From Aurantiochytrium sp. KH105 (taxonomy: Eukaryota > Sar > Bigyra > Thraustochytrida > Thraustochytriidae): 64,000 nucleotides of DNA. Position numbers and translations under genes: made by a program. The stretch is taken from NCBI GenBank assembly GCA_003116975.1, contig BGKB01000274.1, forward strand, positions 62,001 through 126,000. Reading direction: 5' to 3'. Positions 38,401 through 48,602 of the stretch are shown piece by piece. Each line of letters opens with the position of its first letter. The first letter of the stretch is position 1. The notes under the pieces are model-generated. The model searched no databases. It was not told the DNA's origin and saw nothing but the letters and a program-made list of their open reading frames with translations.

Positions 38401-41400
38401 GTGCGACGCTGGTCGATGTTCGCAAGATCCACGGGGCTGAGAATGCCGAACGAGACACGATCAATCTTCGAGAGCACGTGCGGAAGCAGTACACGAATCC
38501 AGTCTCGCGCTAGATTGAGCAACTTCATGTTATCCCCTGAACGCGATGCAAAGTCCTCGTCGACAGCGGCACTCGACCACAAGTCCTCCAAAACCATGTA
38601 GTCGACGAGCGCATCCGTCGGCGGCAGGTCGTGCGCATTGCGCTGCACCCACAGAGCGCACCACTCGGCTGCAGGGCGCATAAGACGCGAACGATAAAAG
38701 GCGTCATCCAAAAGAACAAGATGCGGATTACGTTGCAGAGCATGAGAGTCGTACCCAGCTTCGACGACGGCATCGATCTCGTCCAAGATTGAATTTGCAT
38801 GGTCTTGCATTTCGACTTCCGGGAAGAAGGATTTCAGAATCTCGCGCGCCTCCGGGAAGAATGCTCCAAGCAAGTGAATAGGCAGGTCCCATCGAAATCC
38901 CGACATGTCGATAGGATCCTTGAGACCGATCGGAAAGTTTAGCTCCGACCGCAGCGGGTGAAGAAGAACGTCGACCTCGTCCATGATGAGCACACCGTCT
39001 CGCCACATGTCAAAAATGGGCACCATCGAGTCCGCCATGTCGGATCGTGCCTGCATCGTGTCGCGCAAGTGAACAATCTCCTTGTTCTGTCGCAGACTCG
39101 ACGTCGGCCGCAACACGTCAGGGTCTACGCTTTCCAGCGAGTGCATATGCTCAACAAACTTGAGAAAGAGAGACTTGACCGCATCGGGGGAGGACACCAC
39201 CACCGAGCGCGACCGACGCGCCTCGTCAAGTTTGTCGTATACAGCTCGAGCGATATCGACGGCATCCTCGCAGCCGCGGTCAAATTCAAGCGTGAAGACA
39301 CGCTTCGTAATGATTGCAGCGAAACGCGAACGCATGATGTGCCGCGTCTGTTCAAGCAACGCGGTGGGCATAACCTGAGTCACCAGCGTATCACCATCTG
39401 CGAGCAGCAGCGTGAGCAGCGGAGCCACCACGGTCGTCTTGCCGGCGCCCATGATCATTTGTTGGACATGTGACCGATTGTGTTTAACATCATCCGCAAA
39501 GGATCGTACAATCTCCACCTGACGTTCGCGAAGAACAATGTCAAAGACATACTCAAAGACCAAGAAGCGCGGATCGAAGGAACCGTCGTCCTCCACATAA
39601 TGGCGTACGGTGGTCAGCGTCTCGGCGAGACTACGTGCAAGCTGGTCGGCACGAAAGTCCGCGCCGGACGACGTCGACGACTGCGCGCGCTTAAGATCCC
39701 GCGCAAGCTGAGCAGCACGGTTGGCGTGGGAGATACGGTTCGTCCGCACCAAGACATGGACCACGCGGTCAAGCATAGTCTCTACCTGACCGGCCTCCAG
39801 CGAAGGGTTTACCTTTTGCAAGTCTGCCGACGCCTCGCGCGACAAGAGCGCCTGTGTCAAGAGTGCAAACGTGACGCAGTCTCGCTGACGCGAGTGCGAG
39901 CTGAGTCGCAGCTTGCAGTCTGGGTCCTCGAGATGGTTTGCCTCGGCGAGAACGTCTGCAATCGTGTCCCGGACGAGACGTGCATCTTCCATTTGCAGGT
40001 GCTCCAAAGCGGCGACGATCTCGTCGAGCGCCGCCGATTTACGGGATACCAGAACAGGCTCCCGTTTGTGCTTGTACGCATTTGCAAAGCCGGCGACGTC
40101 ATCCTCGAGACGCTTCAACATGTCTTGCGCGACCGTCGTTTGCGCTGCAGGATGACTGTGCAGATCGAACGGCAACGAGTCGGACGGAACTTCCGAGGTG
40201 GCTTTGACAATCTTGATGAAATCTTCCCAGAGAGCCGCAAGAGGCTCCCGCATGATTTTGGCCTCGTCCGCGTCTGACACGGCGCGCTCGGCACACCCCG
40301 TGTCTTCCACGGAAGCGGGTTGGATCGGATGCGAGATGCCGTTGGGAATATCCTTGAGAACAAATGCTGGCCGAAAGCGCGACGAGGCTTCGTTGCGCGA
40401 ATGAACAATGGGCCAAGCTTCCTGGAATTCCATGTCAATCAGATCCAACCACATTTTCACGCCTGAATCTCGTCCGCTGCGCGAATACAGATTGATTCCC
40501 GTTCGGAGGAGGCCAAGCGAATCGGGATCGGTCGGGACCTGAGGCCACGCGCGCGAGGGCTCCTCAAGCACAGCAAAGAGCTGAGCCATGTGACGCGAAT
40601 TTGAGGCCTCGACTTCGCCGTCCGTGACGCTTTCTCGGCCCCAGCGCGACAGCTTGAGATGCAAATATCGTGCCATGATCTCGCCAAAGGCACGCGGGTT
40701 CGCATGGTCCTGAGTGGGCACCGAGGACGTGAGGAGCTGGTAAAGAAAAGTAAACCCAAGCTGCCGATTTACGCCGCTTTCCTCGTCCATGACAATCTGT
40801 TCGTCAAAAATGACAGACGTCATGAATGTCGAAAATGTTGAGGGAGATGAACCGTCGCCAAGCTGAGGACGAAAGTGCAGACGCTTAAGCGTCGTCCCAT
40901 GCGCATCATAGTACTCGAGCGACTGGCTTTGTACTTTGTTCCACGGCGCGCCGCCGACGCGAGGCGCCGGGGCCTTGAGATCAATCGGAGTGAGCTTGGC
41001 AACCGACAAAGCGGCCAGCCGGTTCTTGATCAGAGCAGTGCCGGATGCCGTGAGTCGGCAAATCTTGAGCTCCTCCTCGTGCGAAAGCCTGCAACTGGCC
41101 GACACGCGCGGAAGCTTGCTCAGATACCTATCGTACTCATTGTGGACCTCCCAAGAAGGACGGATGGCGTCCCGAGCGTACATGGTCGCCAACGACAGAC
41201 GAAGTCGGCACGCATGCGCGTCCGGGTGCATGTCGTCGAGGGTGTCCTCGAACTGCGACCAAATGAATCCCTCGTCCGGAGAAAAGGGAACGTCGACCGT
41301 GCAGGTAGGCGCAAGCTTGAACGCTTGCTCGTACTGGCGCTTCAAGAGCTTCAAGTGCACGAGGTACAGACTCGCGCTCAGTTCTTGGCTCACCAAGAAA

Positions 41401-44400
41401 GTGCAGCTCGTATGAATGCGGTACAGATAGTACCGCGTATCCATCGTCTGCAGCCACGAAAATGAACCACGATCGCAGAGAATCTCCGTACTAAAGGGCC
41501 TGCCCTTGAGGCGAGGTCGGGACGCCGTGTGGTTCGGTACGAGGAACTGCAGTTCACGCTGCCCGTTCATGAGAAGCAGCGAATGCGCATCCAAGAGCTC
41601 GCGGTAACGAGGCGCCATGTTGCACACAAACCAGCCCGCCTGATCTGTCAGATGCAACTTGCCTCCCACAGGCTGCACGCGCAGCTTGAGGCGAGGAAGT
41701 TCGATCATGACCACGGCGCCGCTTTCGTCATCCACTTCAGACCACGCAAGAATATGCGATATATCTTCCACTTTGGCAAGAAGCGTGACCATCCGGAAGA
41801 GGGCGGTGTTTCGCCTTGGCAGCTCCAAAAGATTCACGAGCTGCATCTGGTTCCGTGGATCATCCTCATCAAGATCAACAATCTCCATCGCCTGGCGTCG
41901 AGCCTCTTCCTCAGCTTCAGCTGCGGCCCGGGCCTTGCGCCTTTCTTCGGCACGAGCTTGCGCGGCCTCGACAGCCCGCTCAGCAGCGGCGTCCACGTCG
42001 CCCTCTTCTCCGTCTTTTTCTGCGGCCTCGGCTTCTTCATCGCTCACGGGCTCAAGCATAATCCCACGCTCGGGGTCAAAGGCAAGAACCCAAGCCTCCT
42101 TCTCTGGCGCATCGTCGAGCGTGATGCGCACCCAGTCGCCCGTTCTTGCCACGGCGCTCACAATCTGGCCAAAGCCAAGGGTGCCCGTCTGGTTGCTCAC
42201 CACGCCGTGACCGCTATCTGCGCTCGGGGCATTGCGCACGCGAACGCCCTCGTGGCTTACCACACGATACCGCTGCGTCTCGGCAATGAGCTCATCCGCA
42301 GAGGCGATTTGGGCCTGATTCTGCGGATTGAGGAGCCACTCCGCCGCAAACGCGGAGTTCCCGTCTGTCTTGGACAAGGCCAGGCGCGCAGCTGCTGGGG
42401 TGAAACCGAGCGCACAGAGATCCAAAACGGTCGTCTGATCAAAGTCCTCTTGGTTCGTGCCGGCGGCTGCCTGGGCCTCGCGAGCAGCCGACGTGCGACG
42501 ATCGCCTCCATTCGCATCCTCAACAACAAGTCGGCGCTGTTCCGAGGCGGCGGTTCCAGCAAGCACGGACCGCGAGATGGTCAGCGAGTTCCGCTTCGAG
42601 GTCGAGTATGGTTTCTGCAAGATCGAGCGATCCTCACGGATCTCAATCTGCTTGCTGCCAAACCACGTCGACTCTTCGTCCAAAGGCTCGCCACGCACGA
42701 CGCCATCCGAGCCGTGCCAGAATTGATATGCCTCGAGCAGCGCACTTGGGAGAACGCCGAACAAGAGGCGGCTCGGCAAAAAGGTCTCGACGAACCCGTT
42801 GCGGTTCCTGTCAACGACAAGCGACTCCTCGAGCGTGAAGATGGCCTTGAGATCGCCGCAGCCGCCAAACATGACCGTGCTCGGCTGGAGCGTGTGGTAC
42901 GAAAAGCAAGCTTGCGAACTGAAAACGAGCTGGCGGTAGATGCGACGTCCATGGCTTACCAGGTTGAACACGTGCAGAACCTCGCGGTCCTTGTACATGA
43001 TAAACTCCTTCCAGGTCGACGTCACGATTTTGCGAACCTGAGGTCGCCGGCTGGCCATCATCATCGACGCAAAGCTGCCGCCCGACGGACCCGACGGAGG
43101 CTCCTGCTCCACCTCGTGTTCCGTCTGCACGCACGCCATTGCAGTCGCAAAGCTCACGCCCTCACCAACTTGGTCGTGCGGCAAGAGAACGCGATAGTTC
43201 ATTGCATCCTTGTAATGTGCCTGCAACGCGGAGACTAGCAGCTCGAGAATCCATTTCTCGCCGTCCTGGTTTTCCAAATGCTCTCGGATTTTGTCTTCAT
43301 CAAAGGGGTCAACATGACGGTCGTAGACTTGTCCACGGTAGCGGATGGCCTTGACACCATTCACCTGCTCCTCCTCGCCGCCGTCGCCGTTACGCCCCGC
43401 ATTGCCACCGTTAGGATCACGGTTCGGCGTCGCTCCACTGCGGTCCGTCACAGCCGGGGTAGAGCGCGGCGCGCCGCACATTTGGCAAGCGGAGGCGTCG
43501 GGTCCATTGTTAAAAGTACAGATAGGGCAGGCCCATCGGTCACCTGAGCGAACCGATTGCGCGGTCGGGGCTCCGCCCGCGCCACCTGACGCAGCCGTTT
43601 CTTCCATCTCGCTCGTGACGTCCTTCGGGCATTCCACACCGTGGTCATCGTCCTTGGGCTCATCCCAAAGCTTGAGATCATACTGCGTACCGACGACATG
43701 CACCCAGTTCCGGTGCTGCTGTTGCGCGACAATACCACAGTGCAGCTGCCGCTTGCCAAAGATCGTGTGAAAGTCGTTAAAGTGCGTCATGCTGTCGGGA
43801 AGGGGCTTGAGCTCATCATTACGCCACAGAATCTGCGCCGCCTGAATGTCGAGCGTCATCTCCTTATCCGGCGACAAGAATTTTCCGCGAGACTCCACGG
43901 TCCAGCCCGCGGATGTCTCGTCCTCCATGAGAACAGCGTTGTCGCCCAAAGTAGCGCCCTTGGTGTCGAGCCCGATGCGAACGATGCGAGTGAGCGTCTG
44001 ATCAAAGACCTCCTGCGAGGTGGCCTTAATGCGGCCCAGGAATCCGACAAGAGGCCCACGCTGGTTCTGCAGCATGCTGAACAGCTTTTGCTCGGGCACA
44101 TTGGCGAGAAGGCGTTTCTTAATCTGCCCATTGGCGTCTAACTCGTCATCTTTACCCAAGTTTGGCACGCGCGTGGTTTTTGAGCCCACACGGAGGTACA
44201 AAGGACGGTTCTGGCCAATGTATTTTGTGAGCGAACCGGGAGCGAGACGACTCGTGTCGACGCCATGCGCCTGCAGGAAGCGCGTGAGGCGCTGCTCAGG
44301 CGGTGCCGATGACTCACTCGATGAACCGTAGCCGAGCAAGGCAGACGGCTCGCCGAGGCCAAAGCCGTGCCAGTTTCTCACAAAGCACAAACTACCCATA

Positions 44401-47400
44401 AGCTCGCTCACGTTTTCGGCGTCGAGCGCGTCCGGTCGTAGGTTTGACCACACAAGCGCCAAGTAGCTGTGAATCATGCAGCTCGTTTGGATGTCGTTGT
44501 TCTCAAATGCTTCCTTGAGCCACTTTTTCAAAATCGTGCGACAGGAGCCCGTGAGAAAGTCCTGCATTTCGCGCTCGCGCTCCTCGCCGACTTTAACAAT
44601 GAGAAAGAAGGACTGAACATCCAAGGCAAGCTCAATCAGGTAGAGCGACAGCGCTGCGTCCGGGGAGTATACGGACGCCTCTGCAAGGTCGTTCATGGAG
44701 CGAAGCATTTTCATGAGAGGGCGCAAGGTCGACTCCGGAGCGTGACGCAGTTCGTTGAGCAAAAGACCGTCCGCTGTACCAAGCACTGCGCTCTTGGGCG
44801 TGCCATAGGAACGACCTCCCCGCGAAGCTGACCCGGTGTCTTGCAGCGCAGAGCGAAATCCATACTCTTTGCTGGCAGGAACGGTGGTGATGCGATCCTG
44901 CTTTCCGTTCGGGACCCAATCCGAAGCATCAAAGAGGACCGCACGAAGGAGACCCTGGATCTCGTGATTGAATAGGTACGTCACACGGTCGCCCGTGGCA
45001 AAAAACGCGAGAACAAGGGGAATGCGCAGGTACGGGACAGTCAGGTACGAGAGAACCATCTCGGACTCTTGGCGGCTGAGGGTGTCGCCAAAGTTGGGCA
45101 GAGCATCTGCATGCAAAATGTCGTCCTCCGTAGGACGTTGCGGACCGGTGTGGTTCAGGATCGCACCAATGTCTGCCGGTGAGTGCACGACAAGGCCTTC
45201 GCCAAAGAAGATCTTGCGATCACCAAAAACCGTGACTTGAACATCGGCCGTGTCAAGATCCAAGCCACGATAGTTGACCACTTCCCAGCGCAGACCGCCT
45301 CCCAAAAACGTTCGTCGCGTGTGAAAGGCCCCCGCTTCCATGGATGTGTCCTCAAAGGAAAGACCCCACGAGACGTACTCACTGGACGCGATGCGCTGAC
45401 GCTGCAGCTCGGACTCGCGCGACTCCATGGTGCTGAGGAACTTGTACATGCAGCACATATCGCGCAGCAGACCGTACTCGGGATGATCGCGCGCGAGTGG
45501 CGTCCCAGGGGCAGTCATCCACTCCAGCAGGGCCTCAATCTCCGGCGGAGGCTGCGGATTGTCACGGGGAACAAGCTCGTAGCCAAGGCGCTCCATGAGC
45601 TTGCGCAGGAACATGACAGTGGTGCCATACTTTTTCACCTCGATCTTGTCCGTCGGCATGCGAAAGATGAAGAGGTCCTTGAACCGGCACGTCTGCTGCA
45701 CGCTTTCAAAGTACTCGAGACACTTTGATCGTGCAAGCGCAAGCGCTGGTTGGTGCAATTCCATCGTGGATGAAAGTCGGTACAAGCTCAAGTTCGCAAC
45801 GCACACAGTCGTAGACAGAGCATAGCCACCATCGTCGTTGAGCACATTGGAGAGTTCCATGTCAAAGTGGTCATGACGGACAACGCAGTCAAAGATGGCG
45901 AGAAGATTCAAAGCAATCACAGCGCGCTCAGAGTCAAAGGCGCGCGTTGGCGCGTCAAAGGACTGCCAGGCCTGAGCGTACGTCATGGTGAGCTTGTGCA
46001 AAAGACGCAAACACGTCATTTCCAGCTCTAAACTCGGAAAGTTCTTCCAGATGCACTCCGCAGCGCCCGAGACGCCACCGTCACCAGCGGTAGGCTTCGG
46101 CTGCGGGAGCACCTGCGTCACAACAGGCCTGATGAGCTCCGCGATCTGGTACTGGAGTGCAATGCGAGACGAAAAGGACGAACCGTCTTTGCAGCGCCGG
46201 TTCAGCTCCGTGCATACGTTGTCGCAACGAACGAGCACAGCGACGGCCTCCTCCACGGTCTGGATGCGCCGCATTGGAACCTGCAAGATGTCGCAAATGT
46301 TCGACGAGCGAGGTTGCTGGGCAAGACCTGCGTAGCGCTCGACGTTCTTGGAGCTGATTTCGATCTTGGGGAAATAGCCATCCGCCTGCTTGATATTCGA
46401 GGCATCAAAGGGCACGGGAAAGAGCTCGTCGGCTGTGTCCGGCTCCTCTTCGTTGACACGGCGAGCCTCCTCATCGGCATCGTCGAGCTCTTTGAGCTTG
46501 GCCTCGACGGCGTCCACCAGGCCGAGTACTTGCTCCCGCTTGCGAGTGTTCAAGTACCCGAGCTTGAGCACGGCGTGCGAAACCGTGCTGCAGCCCATGC
46601 GGATCAGCGTACGAAAGTCCGGAGGCGGCGGGGACCGCCGTTCGTCTTTCATGTCCCCGAGCGCCATGTTAAGCATTTCTACCTTGAGCGTGGTCGTCAG
46701 TTCCTTCACTTCGCCTTTGCTGCAGCCGCGATGTTCGACAAGAAAGTATCGTACGGCCTCCATGAGATTGCGCCACGAGCTCGACGTTCCCGCGCGCTGC
46801 GCCGTGCGCCATTCGGGTTCGTTCAATTGCGCCGCGCGCTCCAGTGCGCCTGCCAACGTCGGTTCGCCAGTGATCCAAGGCAGAAGCACGTCGTAAATGA
46901 CCTCTACGCGATGAAATTCGCTTGCGTTGAACCAAAGCGAAAAGAGCGTTGTCCATACGGCTCGATCAAGAAAGCGGTCCTGAGACAGGTTCTCGAGCTT
47001 GAGGCACGTCTGGTACTTGATCTTGGCCGGATCTTCCTCACACACGCGACACGGGTGATAGTTGAGCCCTGCACCGGCGTTACACACCACCAGATTGAAG
47101 CTTTGATCCGAGTTGCGCTCGGCCACGAGAACGATGGACCCACGCGTGGTGCTGCCAATCCATCCGGCGGGCACAAAGAGAGATTCTCCGCCCGGAAGGT
47201 CGCGCATGGTTTGTAGGAATGCGCTCACGTACTCGTTACACTTTTCGGCGTCATCCACCTCGGCGCCCGCAAGCTTTCGAAGGATGGTCACCTTGGGCAT
47301 GACGGGGTCCTGAGCCCATCTTTCGAGCTGCGACGACTCGTTGACGAGGATCTCCAAGACGGCGCATGCCGTAGCGAGCCCTCCGCTGGGAACTTCGCTG

Positions 47401-47504
47401 TTGTTTTCTACATACGGGTCAGCCAGGAGTGCGCAAAAGGGTCCTGTCTCCCAAATACTAGGGCGTTCCTGCTGCTGTTCTTGCTGCGGCGGCGCCTGCG
47501 CCAT
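35412..47504 (-). CDS. Giant DUF3638/DUF3645 protein with helicase-like ATPase motifs and zinc fingers
   Basis: One 12.1-kb exon encodes 4030 residues. Visible parts: a RanBP2-type zinc finger near residue 1320 (WACPICTFNN...CQMC); a UBA-like helix pair (LGFTPAAARLAL...AAEWLL) near 1700; an SH3b-like segment near 1750-1810; a Glu/Ala-rich coiled coil; Walker A around 2686-2690 (QMIMGAGKTTVV, then LLLADGDTLV); Walker B-like D2842-E-V-D; FSGTPSNLLP near 3190; and MDIKQAPDARAVVTIGKDMT followed by QGSFRMRG near 3350. The ADG-LV and QGSFRMR blocks match the DUF3638/DUF3645 family of giant eukaryotic proteins, often auto-annotated as ubiquitin hydrolases. A Gln/Glu tract lies near 3560, EF-hands at about 3880-3940, and two more RanBP2 fingers at the C-terminus. 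RanBP2 fingers and UBA elements suggest ubiquitin binding. The biochemical role is unproven. Confidence 0.82.
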   Translation of the reverse strand: MAQAPPQQEQQQERPSIWETGPFCALLADPYVENNSEVPSGGLATACAVLEILVNESSQLERWAQDPVMPKVTILRKLAGAEVDDAEKCNEYVSAFLQTMRDLPGGESLFVPAGWIGSTTRGSIVLVAERNSDQSFNLVVCNAGAGLNYHPCRVCEEDPAKIKYQTCLKLENLSQDRFLDRAVWTTLFSLWFNASEFHRVEVIYDVLLPWITGEPTLAGALERAAQLNEPEWRTAQRAGTSSSWRNLMEAVRYFLVEHRGCSKGEVKELTTTLKVEMLNMALGDMKDERRSPPPPDFRTLIRMGCSTVSHAVLKLGYLNTRKREQVLGLVDAVEAKLKELDDADEEARRVNEEEPDTADELFPVPFDASNIKQADGYFPKIEISSKNVERYAGLAQQPRSSNICDILQVPMRRIQTVEEAVAVLVRCDNVCTELNRRCKDGSSFSSRIALQYQIAELIRPVVTQVLPQPKPTAGDGGVSGAAECIWKNFPSLELEMTCLRLLHKLTMTYAQAWQSFDAPTRAFDSERAVIALNLLAIFDCVVRHDHFDMELSNVLNDDGGYALSTTVCVANLSLYRLSSTMELHQPALALARSKCLEYFESVQQTCRFKDLFIFRMPTDKIEVKKYGTTVMFLRKLMERLGYELVPRDNPQPPPEIEALLEWMTAPGTPLARDHPEYGLLRDMCCMYKFLSTMESRESELQRQRIASSEYVSWGLSFEDTSMEAGAFHTRRTFLGGGLRWEVVNYRGLDLDTADVQVTVFGDRKIFFGEGLVVHSPADIGAILNHTGPQRPTEDDILHADALPNFGDTLSRQESEMVLSYLTVPYLRIPLVLAFFATGDRVTYLFNHEIQGLLRAVLFDASDWVPNGKQDRITTVPASKEYGFRSALQDTGSASRGGRSYGTPKSAVLGTADGLLLNELRHAPESTLRPLMKMLRSMNDLAEASVYSPDAALSLYLIELALDVQSFFLIVKVGEEREREMQDFLTGSCRTILKKWLKEAFENNDIQTSCMIHSYLALVWSNLRPDALDAENVSELMGSLCFVRNWHGFGLGEPSALLGYGSSSESSAPPEQRLTRFLQAHGVDTSRLAPGSLTKYIGQNRPLYLRVGSKTTRVPNLGKDDELDANGQIKKRLLANVPEQKLFSMLQNQRGPLVGFLGRIKATSQEVFDQTLTRIVRIGLDTKGATLGDNAVLMEDETSAGWTVESRGKFLSPDKEMTLDIQAAQILWRNDELKPLPDSMTHFNDFHTIFGKRQLHCGIVAQQQHRNWVHVVGTQYDLKLWDEPKDDDHGVECPKDVTSEMEETAASGGAGGAPTAQSVRSGDRWACPICTFNNGPDASACQMCGAPRSTPAVTDRSGATPNRDPNGGNAGRNGDGGEEEQVNGVKAIRYRGQVYDRHVDPFDEDKIREHLENQDGEKWILELLVSALQAHYKDAMNYRVLLPHDQVGEGVSFATAMACVQTEHEVEQEPPSGPSGGSFASMMMASRRPQVRKIVTSTWKEFIMYKDREVLHVFNLVSHGRRIYRQLVFSSQACFSYHTLQPSTVMFGGCGDLKAIFTLEESLVVDRNRNGFVETFLPSRLLFGVLPSALLEAYQFWHGSDGVVRGEPLDEESTWFGSKQIEIREDRSILQKPYSTSKRNSLTISRSVLAGTAASEQRRLVVEDANGGDRRTSAAREAQAAAGTNQEDFDQTTVLDLCALGFTPAAARLALSKTDGNSAFAAEWLLNPQNQAQIASADELIAETQRYRVVSHEGVRVRNAPSADSGHGVVSNQTGTLGFGQIVSAVARTGDWVRITLDDAPEKEAWVLAFDPERGIMLEPVSDEEAEAAEKDGEEGDVDAAAERAVEAAQARAEERRKARAAAEAEEEARRQAMEIVDLDEDDPRNQMQLVNLLELPRRNTALFRMVTLLAKVEDISHILAWSEVDDESGAVVMIELPRLKLRVQPVGGKLHLTDQAGWFVCNMAPRYRELLDAHSLLLMNGQRELQFLVPNHTASRPRLKGRPFSTEILCDRGSFSWLQTMDTRYYLYRIHTSCTFLVSQELSASLYLVHLKLLKRQYEQAFKLAPTCTVDVPFSPDEGFIWSQFEDTLDDMHPDAHACRLRLSLATMYARDAIRPSWEVHNEYDRYLSKLPRVSASCRLSHEEELKICRLTASGTALIKNRLAALSVAKLTPIDLKAPAPRVGGAPWNKVQSQSLEYYDAHGTTLKRLHFRPQLGDGSSPSTFSTFMTSVIFDEQIVMDEESGVNRQLGFTFLYQLLTSSVPTQDHANPRAFGEIMARYLHLKLSRWGRESVTDGEVEASNSRHMAQLFAVLEEPSRAWPQVPTDPDSLGLLRTGINLYSRSGRDSGVKMWLDLIDMEFQEAWPIVHSRNEASSRFRPAFVLKDIPNGISHPIQPASVEDTGCAERAVSDADEAKIMREPLAALWEDFIKIVKATSEVPSDSLPFDLHSHPAAQTTVAQDMLKRLEDDVAGFANAYKHKREPVLVSRKSAALDEIVAALEHLQMEDARLVRDTIADVLAEANHLEDPDCKLRLSSHSRQRDCVTFALLTQALLSREASADLQKVNPSLEAGQVETMLDRVVHVLVRTNRISHANRAAQLARDLKRAQSSTSSGADFRADQLARSLAETLTTVRHYVEDDGSFDPRFLVFEYVFDIVLRERQVEIVRSFADDVKHNRSHVQQMIMGAGKTTVVAPLLTLLLADGDTLVTQVMPTALLEQTRHIMRSRFAAIITKRVFTLEFDRGCEDAVDIARAVYDKLDEARRSRSVVVSSPDAVKSLFLKFVEHMHSLESVDPDVLRPTSSLRQNKEIVHLRDTMQARSDMADSMVPIFDMWRDGVLIMDEVDVLLHPLRSELNFPIGLKDPIDMSGFRWDLPIHLLGAFFPEAREILKSFFPEVEMQDHANSILDEIDAVVEAGYDSHALQRNPHLVLLDDAFYRSRLMRPAAEWCALWVQRNAHDLPPTDALVDYMVLEDLWSSAAVDEDFASRSGDNMKLLNLARDWIRVLLPHVLSKIDRVSFGILSPVDLANIDQRRTPLSRKLMAVPFVGKDVPSRSSEFAHPDVVIGLSVLGYRYEGLRLNDMRTIVTQLKADFSREVGPRDQRPSSRLFRAWLEHASRDLGEQLPVLPLPLFQANDPKQLDRLFHLLRKEERVITYYLRQHVFPACMNFQSIKISACGHELGSTLLFQKRIGFSGTPSNLLPDDLGSCMYEPGSDGKIMHVLSSDEVVTVKHKSDWTAKSLLRDVAASQPPIHALIDTGALITGMDNEQVAHYLLDFLPRSQFEGVVYLDRADRKMFLQRSSGKSLHLSQCGVDPSRRFTFYDQVHTTGMDIKQAPDARAVVTIGKDMTFRDYAQGSFRMRGIGVGQKVELYLIAEVEQLIKKDLSLRHSAVKPLDVPAWLLVNSMRMEAIQFSMLSFQELYNCWRKEALSSLVGDVKAHSPLLPDAPDAMTNSQRLRRFVDGADGPGTAVLSAEEREWLVRCIELFREPVGFEVPDHIPAPKPFHEKVKNLVQENKDFATSDAARSLVEDIVERVKYTKDLKSEELEAEIVNENEQEQQQQQEEEAEEEQEKVSRFSRDDEQANPWDVAHLNAKPSGVIGDEPFYRFADFRVRESQPQLDYPDNLLLSDNWFRPRWIGLGDRRLKNVMVVLEWSPSSFTEQLGKLVPLLHQHLMSEFGLAPNAAAVRAIAVATAPASPADLTLRRSVAERLPPSRNPHAGKFFVSVSLAEAETLRRVLHTPQSDITSDYALLSIEDGSCIDTSPTMHLERAEGDHDKDLVLACLRFVNCDMHYSDEELELLESAFSASEIQARVDHFESNLRLRRREKYLWGDTPLAKLFTERSEWHLLSARAKLQQLSVSLLRVLRSPKNTIDLLATFTRADADNDGTLTHAELQRMIEDLRLGYSPADVALVVNLIDEENAGTISWDRFVDALHLPDNLLTRDDDRVDLDEERRNQRWQCPVCTCLNLPSDVECQACGSGWDGNLVVPNDKWMCDPEFGGCTMFNDEGSFYCSVCDKARPSLMNVRF

Positions 47505-48602
47505 TTTTCCTCAGCTTTCGAGCACGATTTCGAGCACGAGCACAAGCACGAGCACCGAACAATAATTCGCAAGCGACAAACTTCGCTCGCACGAGCTAAG
47601 AAGGCTTCCACGGCCTCTCTCCCCTCTTCTCCAGGTCGCCGAGCTCTGCCCGCTTGCTCTCCGCCAGCACGCTCACGCACGAGCGTGTCCTCGCCAAATC
47701 GAGCCGCGCGTGACCCGAGAGAGTGAGTGAGCAAGCGCCCGAATCGAGATGATACGCGTTGAGCTCGTTCGTTCCCGGCCGTCTCTGCTGTATCGCTTCC
47801 GCCTGCCTTCTCGCGCGGGCCCTCCCGCTCGCCCTCTTGCGCGCGAGCGAGCGTGCGTCTGGGCGTCTGGGCGTCTAGGCGCGGCTGTAGGCCCTCACTC
47901 CCTCGCGTGCTCCTCGCCGCGCTCGACCGTCCTCGGATCCTTTTCAAAACCGATCGATCGATCGACCCGCGCGATCCCTCCTCTTGCACGCGCTGCGCAG
48001 CCGCGACGGGCGGGCCTCCTCGCCGCCGGCCGTCCGCCGCTGGTCGCGCGCCGCGGCGTCTGCCTCCTGCTGCTGCTCGCGCGTCGCGGGGCCGCGCGGG
48101 CGGGGCCGGGTGCCGCGCCTGGGTTCCGCGTTGCAGGATTGATCGAGCGCGCGATCGTCGATGAGATCGTTTGTTTCTTTCTCTGTCTCTGCTCCTTTGC
48201 TCCTTCGCTTCTTTCTTTGTTTCTTTTTTTCTTTCCTTCTTTCTCCCTTTCTCTCTCGCTGTCGATGGCGGGTCAAAGAGCGAAGGAAGGGAGCGAAGCA
48301 GGGAAGGAAAAAGAAACGGGAACGAAGCTTCGTCCCGCCAGACGGCGCTGCCCGCCCGCTCGTCGGCGAGCGAGCGCTCGCAGCTCGCTCGCTCCCCGGG
48401 CAGCAGGGCACGTGGAGACCGCCGCGAGGTCTGTCTGCGCAGACAGAACTCGACTCCGTCGACTCCGTCGAGCACGTCGAGCGCGTCGAGCGCGTCAAGC
48501 GGAGCTGCTGCGTTGATCTTGATTTCGAGCTGGGAAGGATTGAGGAAAGAAGAAGAAGGTCTCAGGTTGGCTGGGGGAGAGGGTGCGCGAGGGAGAACAA
48601 AC
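47505..48602. promoter_or_regulatory. 1.1-kb divergent intergenic region between the giant gene and snurportin
   Basis: GC-rich with CGAG/CTCG short runs, a T/C tract at about 48165-48260 and one CACGTG at 48409-48414. Open frames on both strands are Arg/Ser-rich low complexity. No gene recognised. Confidence 0.55.
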
